The notes beneath the pieces were generated by a model that ran no database searches, was not told the DNA's origin, and saw nothing but the letters and a program-made list of their open reading frames with translations. The position numbers were made by a program, and so were the translations under genes. A stretch of DNA of 64,000 bases, from positions 10,594,663-10,658,662 of the forward strand of contig JASKMD010000029.1 of the NCBI GenBank assembly GCA_030144725.1, written 5' to 3'. This DNA comes from Haematococcus lacustris (lineage: Eukaryota; Chlorophyta; Chlorophyceae; Chlamydomonadales; Haematococcaceae). The stretch's first letter is position 1. Every line of letters begins with the position of its first letter. Shown here in pieces: positions 54,107 to 64,000 of this stretch.

Positions 54107-55683
54107 CCAGGAGCAGGAAACGCCTTTTGGAGGGGGAGGAAGCTGGTGTGGTACAACCTGCTCAGCCTGCCATTCAGCAGCCGCAGCAGGAGCCACAGCC
54201 TCAGCTGGTTTTGGAACAGCCCCTGCCCCCACCTCCTTTGCCTGTGCACCCTTTGCACGCTGTCAATATGACAGAGCAGCTCCTGGCAGCGTATGCAGCA
54301 GATGAGGCCTTTGCCAGCACTGTGGATCAATATGATCTAGACAAGCATGGCCTGTATCGCACCAAGGGCAAGAATCAGATAGTGGTTCCCCACTGCCCAG
54401 ATCTCAAAGCCAGGATATTGGTGGAGATGCATGATGCACAGTTTGCAGGTCATGTGGGTATCACCAAGACGCTGGAGCGTATCTCCAGGATATTCTGGTG
54501 GCCACGCATGAGGTCTGAAGTGCGTCACTATGTGAGTAACTGTGATGCATGCCAGCGCAACAAGTCTGTGAATACCAGACCTGGCGGTTTACTCACACCA
54601 CTGGCCATACCCTATGACAGATGGGAGTCCATGTCTATGGACTTGATCACTAAACTACCGCCCGGTGATCATGGCTTTGATGCCATTGCTGTCTTTGTGG
54701 ATAGGCTATCTAAAATGGTACACTTTGTGCCATGCCGTGAGTCTATGAATGCTGAGGGCTTTGCCCGCTTGTTTATTGATAACGTGTTTAAACACCATGG
54801 AGTGCCCAGAGAGATTATCTCTGATAGGGGCTCTCACTTTACTAATCATTTCTGGGCGTCGGTTATGGCCATTCTTGGTGTAAAAGAATGTAAATCTAGT
54901 GCTTACCATCCTGAGTCTGATGGTCAAACGGAGAGGTATAATCGTACCTTGGAAGAAATGCTTCGTCATTACATCTCTCCTGCCCAGTCTGACTGGCCTT
55001 TCTTCCTGTCACTGGCTGAGTTCGCTGTGAACAACAGCTGGCAGGAATCCATCCAGTCCACGCCTTTCCTGGTCAACACTGGCCAGTCACCTTTGACGCC
55101 GGCTCTGCTGGAACTGCCAGGTGAGGTGTACTGTCCCTCTGCCAGGAAGCTGTCCGAGTGGTGGCAGAGTAATGTCAAGCAGGCCCGCCATTTCATGGAG
55201 CAAGCTCAGCAGCGTCAGGCCTATCTGGCCAACAAGGGACGCAGGGATGTGGAGTTCAGCCCTGGTCAGCTAGTGTTGCTGAGCACCAAGAACCTCAGGC
55301 TGAAGCCAGGTAAGGCTAAGAAGCTGTTGCCTAGGTTCATTGGGCCCTTCAAAGTGCTGGAGCATGTAGGTCCTGTTGCTGTGCGCCTGGACCTGCCTCC
55401 TGCCATGGCACGCATGCACCCTGTGTTCCATGTCGCTCTGCTGAGACCCTACACCAGTGAGCATCCTCATTTGCCTCCTCCTGTGGATTGGTTAGATGAG
55501 GCGCCTCTGTATGAGGTTGAGAAGTTGCTCGCCCATCGTGGTGTCCGTGCTGGTAGAGCACGTGGCTACTTGGTCAAGTGGCAAGGTTATGATGACTCTT
55601 ACAACACATGGGAGCCAAGGAATAACCTTGTGAACTGCCAAGAAGTGTTGACTGCATATAATGCAGTGCATGGTTTGTCCTAG
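53986..55683 (+). CDS. pol: Pol part 2: integrase with chromodomain (shifted frame)
   Basis: In the -1 frame relative to the upstream part, starting with the RNase H tail (SRYDFTIEYLPGDTNPADPLSR). The HHCC zinc-binding domain is GHVGITKTLERISRIFWWPRM ... CDACQRNK. The DDE core has Asp in SMDLITKLP, Asp in IISDRGSHF and Glu in the motif SDGQTERYNRTLEEM. Then comes the GPFKVLEHVGPVAVRLDLP region, and a C-terminal chromodomain YEVEKLLAHRG ... YLVKWQGYDDSYNTWEP, expected to tether integration to modified histones. Stop TAG 55681-55683. The frame change is most simply a 1-bp deletion at about 53988-53992; no slippery heptamer is evident. Confidence 0.92.
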   Translation: MVEFLSRYDFTIEYLPGDTNPADPLSRIPDAPVSNPVMVMTRSRKRLLEGEEAGVVQPAQPAIQQPQQEPQPQLVLEQPLPPPPLPVHPLHAVNMTEQLLAAYAADEAFASTVDQYDLDKHGLYRTKGKNQIVVPHCPDLKARILVEMHDAQFAGHVGITKTLERISRIFWWPRMRSEVRHYVSNCDACQRNKSVNTRPGGLLTPLAIPYDRWESMSMDLITKLPPGDHGFDAIAVFVDRLSKMVHFVPCRESMNAEGFARLFIDNVFKHHGVPREIISDRGSHFTNHFWASVMAILGVKECKSSAYHPESDGQTERYNRTLEEMLRHYISPAQSDWPFFLSLAEFAVNNSWQESIQSTPFLVNTGQSPLTPALLELPGEVYCPSARKLSEWWQSNVKQARHFMEQAQQRQAYLANKGRRDVEFSPGQLVLLSTKNLRLKPGKAKKLLPRFIGPFKVLEHVGPVAVRLDLPPAMARMHPVFHVALLRPYTSEHPHLPPPVDWLDEAPLYEVEKLLAHRGVRAGRARGYLVKWQGYDDSYNTWEPRNNLVNCQEVLTAYNAVHGLS

Positions 55684-55743
55684 CATCACTGATACAGTGT
55701 TGCGAGTCCTCGTGTTTTCACGAGGGCGGAACGTTTCCTCTTT

Positions 55744-55756
55744 GGAGGGGGAGGAA
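55744..55756 (+). promoter_or_regulatory. Polypurine tract
   Basis: GGAGGGGGAGGAA immediately before the 3' LTR, the expected plus-strand primer. Confidence 0.85.
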
Positions 55757-55963
55757 TGTAGCGAACGGCTCCTCGAAGCCTAGCTCGCCTCACGGTACTT
55801 CTGTACTGCAGTGTGACATGGTGGGCGAAAGGGGCAGGTGGGCCTTCGTGCACACCTGCTTCAGAGGTTCGACTCCTCGGGGGAAACGTTCTAAACCCTG
55901 GCCGTGTCACGCTGTGGGAAAGAGGTGGTTATCGGTTATTGGCGCTGCTCTTAGCACGCTACA
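55757..55963 (+). repeat. 3' LTR
   Basis: 207 bp, matching the 5' LTR, followed by the target duplication TAGTG. Confidence 0.95.
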
Positions 55964-55968
55964 TAGTG

Positions 55969-57860
55969 CAGATGTGCACATGAAGAAAAGGCTTGTATGA
56001 AGGTTACGCAAAGGCACCGCGAAGGCAGCAAAGTAACCGCAAAGGAAGCAAGACTCTTCCAACATAACACGGTATGCCCTAAGGTTACAAAATAACCAGG
56101 CTGCATGGAGACCTGCATGAAGGTTTCGCAAAGGTACCGCGAAGGAAGCAAAGGAACCACACAAGAATCCAGACTGCCCGCTCAGCTGGCATTAGCAGCC
56201 AGGAGCGGCCGGGAGCAGCCAACAAAACCGTCGCCAAAAGGCTAGCTATGAGCTGACCAGCCGCATAGCATTGGCGACCAGCCATAAAAAGATGCCATCA
56301 GGTTGAGCGATAGGATCAAGAGATAGCGACAGAAAGCGGAAGGAGGTGCAGCGATGCAGCGATCAGCGATGTGGCATAAGAAATGCATGAGGTGCAACTA
56401 GGACACGTAGCCCGAAGCCTATGAGGCGGAGCGGAAGAGGAGTGGAGGAGCCCGGAGAGGCGGTCAGGAGCAATGCAAGAGACGAAGCTGGGTGCACTTG
56501 AAACACAGTTGGGTGCACCCACACAAACCCCACCCTAGCGAATGGTGAGTATTTTATCTTGCAGTCATGTGGCTCCAAGTACCTTGCCTAACTATTTGCC
56601 AACCACTGAATAGCTGCAGGTTCAATGGTCCCAACCTCCCCTTCCCTACACCCAGCCCAGCCCAGCCCAGCCCAGCCCAGCCCAGCCCAGCCCAGCCCAG
56701 CCCAGCCCAGCCCAGCCCAGCCCAGCCCAGCCCAGCCCAGCCCAGCCCAGCCCAGCCCAGCCCAGCCCAGCCCAGCCCAGCCCAGCCCAGCCCAGCCCAG
56801 CCCAGCCCAGCCCAGCCCAGCCCAGCCCAGCCCAGCCCAGCCCAGCCCAGCCCAGCCCAGCCCTCCCCTCCCTCCCCCACCACCACCTCCTTCATCACCC
56901 TACCACAAGAAGCAGGTGCATGGAGCGCAAGAGCAGCCAGGAGCTGCAGCCATGGAGGCGCTGCCAGGTAGATATAAAAGTGGCGCTAGCAAAGAGTGAG
57001 TGGCCAGCCCTTGCACATGGGTGGACGGATGCCCAGCCTAACCGCAAAGATGCCCATTGTTTACTGCAGGTCCCACGGTCAGCCCTTCCCTCTTCCCCCC
57101 TTCCTCCTTCCCCCTTCCCCCTCCCCTCCTCTGTCCCACCACCTCCAAGCCTGGCACCCCACCTACCTACCACCACCGCCTTTCCCACCCGCCGCCCCAC
57201 AACACACGCTGCAGCCCTCTCCCTACCCTACCCTTGGCGTAGCAGCCCTCTCCCTACCCTACCCTTGGCGTAGCAGCCCTCTCCCTACCCTACCCTCGGC
57301 GTAGCAGCCCTCTCCCTACCCTACCCTTGGCGTAGCAACCTGGAGCGGGCAACCTGGAGCGGGCAGCTTGGAGTAGCAGCCCATGCAGCCCACCCTGGCC
57401 ATGCCATGCCCACACACCACAATGACCCTACCCATCCCTCTCAAAAGGGATAGCTGAGCGCTTGGGTGGTTGTCAGCCCGTGCTTGTTGTCCACGTCATC
57501 TTGCCGCCTTGCTGCGATGTTGTTGTGTTGTCACCTTGTTGGGTTGTGGTGTGGTGTGGTGTGGTGTGGTGTGGTGTGATGATGGTGATGGTGATGGTGA
57601 TGGTGACGGTGATGGTGATGGTGATGGTGATGGTGATGGTGATGGTGATGGTGATGGTGATGGTGATGGTGATGCATGTTCAACCTGAGTGTGGTGATGG
57701 TGATGGTGATGGTGATGGTGATGGTGATGGTGATGGTGGTGTGTGGCGTCACCTTGTTGTTGTGTTGTGTCGTTGCTACCTTGTCACATTGTAGGGGGGT
57801 GTTGCGGTCATTGGGTGCATCAATGCATGTGCTTAGCATTTCCATATTGAGGTGTTGTGG
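55969..57860. other. Interior of the 10.3-kb element: satellites, no gene
   Basis: Contains a duplicated GAAGGTTACGCAAAGGCACC block (55998 and 56118), the (CCCAG)n array, four ~31-bp units CCCTCTCCCTACCCTACCCT with GGCGTAGCAG (57225-57335), a GTGTG run and a GATGGT hexamer array (57577-57742). No transposase found. Confidence 0.7.
56650..56861. repeat. (AGCCC)n array, ~210 bp
   Basis: Same pentamer as the 3-kb intron array at 41636. Confidence 0.97.
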
Positions 57861-58250
57861 AGTGATGGTGCATCGAGACATGTGCTTGCAAGTCCCGTAG
57901 CGAGGTGTTGCGGGATGTTCGGGTATCCAAACATGTGTATTGCGAGGATGTTGCGAGGTGTTGGGGTGTCAATACATGTGTTTTGCGGGGGTGTAGCGAG
58001 GTGTTGGGGGGTGTGTGGGTGTCAATACATGTGTTTTGCGGGGGTGTAGCGAGGTGTTGCGGGGTGTTTGGGTGTCAATACATGTGTTTTGCGGGGGTGT
58101 AGCGAGGTGTTGGGGGGTGTTTGGTGGTCAATACATGTGTTTTGCGGGGGTGTAGCGAGGTGTTGCGGGGTGTTTGGTGGTCAATACATGTGTTTTGCGG
58201 GGATGTTGCGGGATGTTTGGGTGTCAATACATGTGTTTTGCGGATGTAAG
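57860..58250. repeat. ~60-bp tandem repeat with TCAATACATGTGTTTTGCGG
   Basis: Six or seven copies, GGTGTAGCGAGGTGTTG and GGGGTGTTTGG alternating, leading into the right subterminal array. Confidence 0.9.
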
Positions 58251-58254
58251 AGTC

Positions 58255-58635
58255 GATGAAATAGTCGACATCTGTGCAGATGAAGCCACGACATCTGCAC
58301 AGCCAAGCCGCGAATGTAAAAGTCGACATCTGTGCAGATGCTATAGACAACATCTGCACAGCCAAGGCTCGAATAAAATAGTCGACATCTGTGCAGATGT
58401 CGTTGTCAGCAGCTGCACAGATGTCGGTCACGACATCTGCACAGCCAAGCATTGAATGTAATAGTCGACATCTGTGCAGATGTCGTCGTCAGCAGCTGCA
58501 CAGATGTTGGTCGCGGTATACGACATCTGTGCAGATGTCGACTTTCCGCAGCTGCACAGATGTCGACATCGCATGCATCTGCACAGATGTCGACTATCAG
58601 CAGCTGTGCAGTTTAGGGACAACCGACATCTGCAC
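58255..58635. repeat. Right subterminal array, palindromic units
   Basis: GTCGACATCTGTGCAGATG and CGACATCTGCACAG units alternate in both orientations, with AGCAGCTGCACAGATGTCG. Same core as the left array. Confidence 0.9.
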
Positions 58636-58984
58636 AGATTGCTTGGTTAGGAAAATCGCGGCCAAATTACGTCGCGACGGATGCACGGATTCACGTAAGA
58701 CTTATACCGTTCGAACGGCCTTCTACTCCTCTTTCCAATGAGCTATGGTCGGTCCAATCGCGACCGGTCCTTGTTTATCATGAGTTAAGCTCTCCATCAT
58801 GGTAGCTGCGCTGTGCATGCGCGTAGCACAGGGCAGATGCAAGCCCATGCCAATACCGTGGACGCCTCGGAAGTGAAGCAAACGGCTGGCGCGGAAGGTG
58901 GAGCGCGTCCAGAACTTCACCATGTCACGCACGGCATCAACATGCGCTTTGATGCGGGCCAGGGCCACCAAGTCTGCACAATGC

Positions 58985-59222
58985 AAGGGTTGACATGATA
59001 GACATGACATGATGGACATGACCTGATAACAAGGATGACCTGATAGACATGACATGATAACAAGGATGACCTGATAGACATGACATGATGACAAGCATAA
59101 CCTGATAGACATGACATGATGACAAGCATGACCTGATAGACATGACCTGATGACAAGCATAACCTAATAGACATGACATGATGACAAGCATGACATGATA
59201 GACCTGATAGACATGACATGAT
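58985..59222. repeat. ~24-bp minisatellite in hAT intron 3
   Basis: Units ACATGATGACAAGCATGACC and TGATAG variants, eight or more copies. Confidence 0.9.
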
Positions 59223-60645
59223 AAGAGGGCAACAACAAGCGCGAGAGGATTCGCCTTACCATGAAGGTAGAGGTCCAAGATGTGCATCCAGCAGCCCACA
59301 CTCAAGACCTTGGGATGGCGTTGCTCCACCAAGCGCCATGCAGCCTTGTTGGTGGATGGGGTGTCCGTCACAAAGGCACAAGCCTTGTCCACCTGCAAAG
59401 AAACACAAGTCAGGCAATGTCATCTGAGTCTTTGCCAAGGTGGGTATAGCATGGGTATAGCCAGGGTGTGTATAGCAGTAGTGAATGAGTTAGGAGGTGA
59501 TAAAGCATCAATTGTGCATTAACATGTAGAACACGACACAAAGTCCCAACGGCCTGCTGTTACGCACCAGATTGTGCTTGGAAATGACCTCGTCAAACAT
59601 GTTGGCAATGTAGACCGCTGTTACGCTGTCAGCTTCGGTGTGCACGCAGTCAAGCATGAAGGTTTCTTGGGACCCAGCAACACACCATGCTAGGCAGTGC
59701 TCGGCACCTTGCTTCTGAGACCAGCCGTCAACGGTGATTGCCACAAATGGCAAAGCAGCCAGCCTGCTTGCCACTTCAGCCTTGACGGCTGCGTACTCCT
59801 CCAATAGCATGTGGCCGCTCATCTGCAGCATCCTCAGGTCAAGAGTATCATGTAAGCAGGCCAACAAGACGAGCACAACCAAAATGCAACAAACAAGAAG
59901 CCACCAAGTGGATGCAATACAATAATGCACAAGAAGACAACACCCACCGAATAGCGAGATGGCAGCACAAACGATGGGTTCAAGGCCGCCACGAAGGCTT
60001 GGAACGCTGGCGACTCCACCACGCTGAAGGGGATTGCTTCTTGCACAACCCAGTTGAACAAAGCGTGGGTTGGCGTCGGGAGCTTTTGGGTCGAGCTTGC
60101 TGGCAGCTTGCTGGCCACGCAGCTCTCAGTCTTTGCTATTTCGGCTGCAGCAGTACTCGACAGGAAACCGCACTTCTTGCTCGTGAGAAGGTGGGTACGG
60201 AGGTGTGTGGGGTTCGACGCCTCCGTCGCCGCTAACTGAGCCGGGCAGTGTAGGCACTGCCGCTTGCCGTCGACCATGGGGCCGAACTGACTGTAAAAGA
60301 AAGGTCTTTTAAAGCTCGATGCAGAGCCCAAGGACAATGGGCGCATTCCACCCGAAATTTGTTGCACTTGTGCGGCAGTGGGCATCGAAGGCTGCTGCAT
60401 CGTCGACTGCATCCGCCTACGCGCATTTGATGAGCCTGGCGGCTCCATCGCATTGCTTGCACAACGCTCGGAGCCACGGGCCGCAAGCGGTCACAGGGGC
60501 GGGCACCAGTCACACATCGACAGACGAAAGACAGAAAGACAGATTGGCAGACGAAAGACGGGTGGTTGAGACGAAAAGACGACGTAGACGAAAGACGTCG
60601 TCTTTTCGTCTGAAGACGACGTCTTGTCACAGCCCTGTCTGCTAC

Positions 60646-61136
60646 CCTGGGACTGCTTCTCACTGGCTACTTCTGCCGGCATAGTGTCGCTGGGTGCATT
60701 GCCGTGTCATCAACAATCGGTTTAACACTAACCTTTAACCAGTCCGGTCGCGCTCTACTGGCCATGCAGCTTCGTCTCCTGTTCCGCCTGCGCCCATTTG
60801 CAATGAGTCAGTCAGGCGGCCCCAACATTCAAAAAATGACAGGAAACCGACCCCTGGTAGTAGGACGGCTATAACTCTGCACTCACTACGCCAAATATTA
60901 TGCTAGTTGGCTCACAATGTAGGCAACCCAGCCAGCTACCTTTCACCCATCCAGAATAGTTATCCAGTCAGTAGGCCGTGCACAGCAAAGCTTCAAAGTT
61001 ACTAATTCAAATTTGAGCCACAGCGAGGCATGCAGTCATCGCTTCGACCGCCCGCGCCGCTTAGGCTGCTCTACATAGCATGCGCGTCGGAAGCAGCAGT
61101 CGGATCGGAAAGCGGATGCGGGAATGTGGCACTGCA
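60646..61136. other. Flank between hAT and palindrome, no gene seen
   Basis: 60720-60770 (CCGGTCGCGCTCTACTGGCC) is an inverted partner of 47228-47262 on the far side of the hAT, perhaps the other half of the MITE into which the hAT inserted. A dispersed ATGACAGGAAACCGACCCCT copy lies at 60836. Confidence 0.5.
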
Positions 61137-64000
61137 CTCCTACAAATTAGTCCCTGCGTTTTTCCCTGCGCTTTTGTCAACCTTGTCCAAATGGGCTGAA
61201 ACTTGGCCAGTTAGTAGCTTGTGATGTAAGGATTCCATCCCAAAAGAAATCAGGTGAAAAAAATCAAAGGCGGAGGCTGGGCGGCCCGTGGCGTTCACGC
61301 AGGGACGGATGCAGGGATGGAGGGGGGGGCGCAGGGACGAGTGCAGGGATGGAAGGGGGGGTGCAGGGACGGATGCAGGGACGAGTGCAGGGATGAGTGC
61401 AGGGATTTCGGGCGCAGGGACGAGTGCAGGGATAAGCGCAGGGACGAGTGCAGGGATTTCGGGCGCAGGGACGAGTGCAGGGACGAGCGCAGGGACGAGT
61501 GCAGGGATGAGCGCAGGGACGAGTGCAGGGATTTCGGGCGCAGGGACGAGTGCAGGGACGAGCGCAGGGACGAGTGCAGGGATTTCGGGCGCAGGGACGA
61601 GTGCAGGGACGAGCGCAGGGACGAGTGCAGGGATGAGCGCAGGGACGAGTGCAGGGATTTCGGGCGCAGGGACGAGTGCAGGGATGAGCGCAGGGACGAG
61701 TGCAGGGATTTCGGGCGCAGGGACGAGTGCAGGGACGAGCGCAGGGACGAGTGCAGGGATGAGCGCAGGGTCGAGTGCAGGGACGAGCGCAGGGACCGAC
61801 GCAGGGATTGTAGGAACGTGCATGATGCTTACAGCAGTGCCTAACACGAGCATAAATAACCTTCTCTATGTTTGCTACATCCAACTACATACATCACATC
61901 CATCTACTGCGATCATTTAGGCTGGAGTCTGGCTGCTGCATGTCAGCTGGCTCCTGCCTGTAAGCTGGCTGCCACCAAGTTGCTACGGCCTCGTGGCTGC
62001 TGATCCTAGCTTGCACCACTGCTCCATTGCCACACCACTGCCAAGAGGCTGCTGCACCCCTGCACAACAACAACATGCACACAAGGGGACATGTGCACAA
62101 GAGCACACACCTTACTGATGAAGGACGCACCCACGACGTTCATCTGCAATCAGGCAGGCAACACAGATGTGGTGGAACGTGACGCTATATAGATGAAGCG
62201 CGACTGGTGTTGCGTGACTGCTACCACGAAAACGGCGGCTGCACCGCACTGCGACATCGCACCTGGCATAGTGTACGAGTGCAGTCCGGATCCTGCAAGC
62301 CTGCGAGCGTGCAAGCCGGCAAACCTGCAAGCCACGAGGCGGCAAGACACATCGCACATCGCTCAATTGCCAGCCGAAGCCACCTACCACCACTAGCGTG
62401 CAACGGGCCCTCCTCTGTGGCAGCCACCAGCCAGGCCTTGCCAGTTTCTCGTCGCCTGATCCCGCTTGGGGAAGCAATATGTGTGCTGCCTTGTATCCTA
62501 AGGGATGAACGATGCCGCCGTTAGAACTGCTCTACAACACGCAAACTTCGTCACTCGCAAGCTTCACGATTCACTAACTTTGAAAGTTCACTAACCAAGA
62601 TAGCGCTTATCCAGACTGTGCTAGGCCTTGTCGGGAACGTACTGCGATGTATTGGCAAAGGCTTGCGTCAAGATTGGCCTTAGTAGGAGGAATGAAGGTG
62701 CACTGGCAAGGCCTGGCTGGTGGCTGCCACAGAGGAGGGCCCGTTGCACGCTAGTGGTGGTAGGTGGCTTCGGCTGGCAATTGAGCGATGTGCGATGTGT
62801 CTTGCCGCCTCGTGGCTTGCAGGTTTGCCGGCTTGCACGCTCGCAGGCTTGCAGGATCCGGACTGCACTCGTACACTATGCCAGGTGCGATGTCGCAGTG
62901 CGGTGCAGCCGCCGTTTTCGTGGTAGCAGTCACGCAACACCAGTCGCGCTTCATCTATATAGCGTCACGTTCCACCACATCTGTGTTGCCTGCCTGATTG
63001 CAGATGAACGTCGTGGGTGCGTCCTTCATCAGTAAGGTGTGTGCTCTTGTGCACATGTCCCCTTGTGTGCATGTTGTTGTTGTGCAGGGGTGCAGCAGCC
63101 TCTTGGCAGTGGTGTGGCAATGGAGCAGTGGTGCAAGCTAGGATCAGCAGCCACGAGGCCGTAGCAACTTGGTGGCAGCCAGCTTACAGGCAGGAGCCAG
63201 CTGACATGCAGCAGCCAGACTCCAGCCTAAATGATCGCAGTAGATGGATGTGATGTATGTAGTTGGATGTAGCAAACATAGAGAAGGTTATTTATGCTCG
63301 TGTTAGGCACTGCTGTAAGCATCATGCACGTTCCTACAATCCCTGCGTCGGTCCCTGCGCTCGTCCCTGCACTCGACCCTGCGCTCATCCCTGCACTCGT
63401 CCCTGCGCTCGTCCCTGCACTCGTCCCTGCGCCCGAAATCCCTGCACTCGTCCCTGCGCTCATCCCTGCACTCGTCCCTGCGCCCGAAATCCCTGCACTC
63501 GTCCCTGCGCTCATCCCTGCACTCGTCCCTGCGCTCGTCCCTGCACTCGTCCCTGCGCCCGAAATCCCTGCACTCGTCCCTGCGCTCGTCCCTGCACTCG
63601 TCCCTGCGCCCGAAATCCCTGCACTCGTCCCTGCGCTCATCCCTGCACTCGTCCCTGCGCTCGTCCCTGCACTCGTCCCTGCGCCCGAAATCCCTGCACT
63701 CGTCCCTGCGCTTATCCCTGCACTCGTCCCTGCGCCCGAAATCCCTGCACTCATCCCTGCACTCGTCCCTGCATCCGTCCCTGCACCCCCCCTTCCATCC
63801 CTGCACTCGTCCCTGCGCCCCCCCCTCCATCCCTGCATCCGTCCCTGCGTGAACGCCACGGGCCGCCCAGCCTCCGCCTTTGATTTTTTTGACCTGATTT
63901 CTTTTGGGATGGAATCCTTACATCACAAGCTACTAACTGGCCAAGTTTCAGCCCATTTGGACAAGGTTGACAAAAGCGCAGGGAAAAACGCAGGGACTAA
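61137..64000. mobile_element. Giant palindrome/foldback element, arms >=1.3 kb
   Basis: Left arm to 62444 and right arm from 62703 are reverse complements with no length difference up to the window edge. The loop is 258 bp (62445-62702). Ends match the 45.9-kb MITE. Each arm carries a 25-bp minisatellite GCAGGGACGAGTGCAGGGAT (61290-61805 and inverted 63343-63858) and a unique ~600-bp part. No transposase is recognised. The right terminus is just outside the window. Confidence 0.9.
62445..62702. other. Unique loop of the palindrome
   Basis: 258 bp with no inverted partner. It contains GCAAGCTTCACGATTCACTAA and TTTGAAAGTTCACTAACC short repeats; no gene. Confidence 0.7.

Larger units (their letters stand above)
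49848..55963 (+). mobile_element. Ty3/gypsy chromovirus, 6,116 bp, complete with LTRs
   Basis: Two 207-bp LTRs (TGTAGCG...CGCTACA), target duplication TAGTG at 49843-49847 and 55964-55968. Order gag, protease, reverse transcriptase, RNase H, integrase, chromodomain. The LTRs look identical by eye, so the insertion is recent. Confidence 0.97.
48524..58786. mobile_element. 10.26-kb TIR element nested in the hAT (CACTA-like?)
   Basis: Left end TCACTCACGATAAATAAGG; right end, inverted, AACTCATGATAAACAAGG (three mismatches). AA on both sides (48522-48523, 58787-58788) is the apparent target duplication. Removing the element restores hAT codon phase. Repeat arrays of an ACATCTGCACAG unit lie near both ends. 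Short duplication, CACT-like end and subterminal arrays suggest the EnSpm/CACTA superfamily, but no transposase is present, so class is inference. Confidence 0.7.
47450..60448 (-). pseudogene. hAT transposase gene, interrupted
   Basis: Exons in phase: 60448-59948, 59822-59568, 59392-59260, 58973-58787, then after the nested element 48521-47450. Exon 1 has a BED zinc finger (YSQFGPMVDGKRQCLHC ... HLRTH). Exon 2 has the first catalytic block (FVAITVDGWSQ), exon 3 FVTDTPSTNKAAWRLVEQ and GCWMHILDL, exon 4 FRASRLLHF and ATRMHSAATMME. The last exon has LAAILDPRYKMLDF and the C-terminal dimerisation motif IPATAAANERVFSSFKHIWSDKRSSL, ending HRYKQEE. The reading frame is open in every exon and the two sides are in phase across the insertion, so the gene was probably intact when it was split. 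A minisatellite lies in intron 3 (58985-59222). Confidence 0.85.
47303..60637 (-). mobile_element. hAT DNA transposon, split by a 10.3-kb nested insertion
   Basis: TIRs begin CAGGGCTGTGA at both ends, followed by related GAAGACGAC/AAGACGAAAAGACGA blocks. A perfect 8-bp target duplication TCTGCTAC flanks it (47295-47302 and 60638-60645), diagnostic for hAT. Without the inserted element it would be about 3.07 kb. Confidence 0.92.

Noticed and set aside
61254..61920. Arg/Asp/Glu/Cys or Ser/Ala/Gly repeat proteins in the palindrome arms
   Set aside because: 25-bp minisatellite frames, mirrored in the second arm; no domain or exon structure.
1..64000. tRNA, rRNA and spliceosomal RNA genes
   Set aside because: Looked for tRNA arms and rRNA-like stretches by eye and saw none that I could support.

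Overview
Nuclear DNA of a eukaryotic green alga. The genes have many short GT-AG introns, plant-type protein families and TGTAA polyadenylation-like signals after stop codons. Introns and intergenic DNA are GC-rich and full of pentanucleotide satellites, and transposon families typical of Chlamydomonadales are present. The protein style is most like Haematococcus lacustris; that assignment is inference from memory, not a search.

Layout. 1-5.8 kb is the single-copy part: a WDR70-type WD40 gene (minus strand, running off the left edge) and a DUF212 membrane-protein gene (plus strand), head to head with 116 bp between start codons. 6.8-10.8 kb holds two degenerate Fanzor/TnpB-like transposon genes in tandem; related C-terminal fragments recur at 25.1, 31.9 and 35.1 kb. 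12.4-13.3 kb carries an unassigned ORF. 14.1-24.9 kb is a mosaic of inverted-repeat elements starting GGGCCTAT, with two near-identical 3.1 kb direct copies flanking a Myb/SANT-like six-exon gene. 25.7-29.5 kb is a six-exon gene for a probable plastid-targeted, alanine-rich coiled-coil protein. 29.8-32.8 kb has transposon and pseudogene fragments, including an ALY/REF RRM remnant. 32.8-36.4 kb is a (CCCCG)n satellite with a duplicated block and a 500-N gap. 36.9-38.8 kb is a seven-exon VIT/CCC1-family metal transporter. 40.7-45.5 kb is a minus-strand gene region with one intron made almost wholly of about 3.06 kb of perfect AGCCC repeat.

47.3-60.6 kb is a nested transposon stack that can be read base by base. 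A hAT element (8-bp target duplication TCTGCTAC) is split by a 10.26 kb element with imperfect terminal inverted repeats and subterminal repeat arrays. That element in turn contains a complete Ty3/gypsy chromovirus with identical-length 207-bp LTRs and a 5-bp target duplication (TAGTG). 61.1-64.0 kb is one giant palindrome (arms of at least 1.3 kb, 258-bp loop) whose ends match a 230-bp foldback element at 45.9 kb.

Host genes (WDR70, DUF212, plastid protein, VIT) have no evident functional link to each other. The main biological interest is the transposon content: Fanzor-like genes with conserved post-stop sequence blocks, a gag-UGA-pol arrangement, the nested stack and the palindromic elements.
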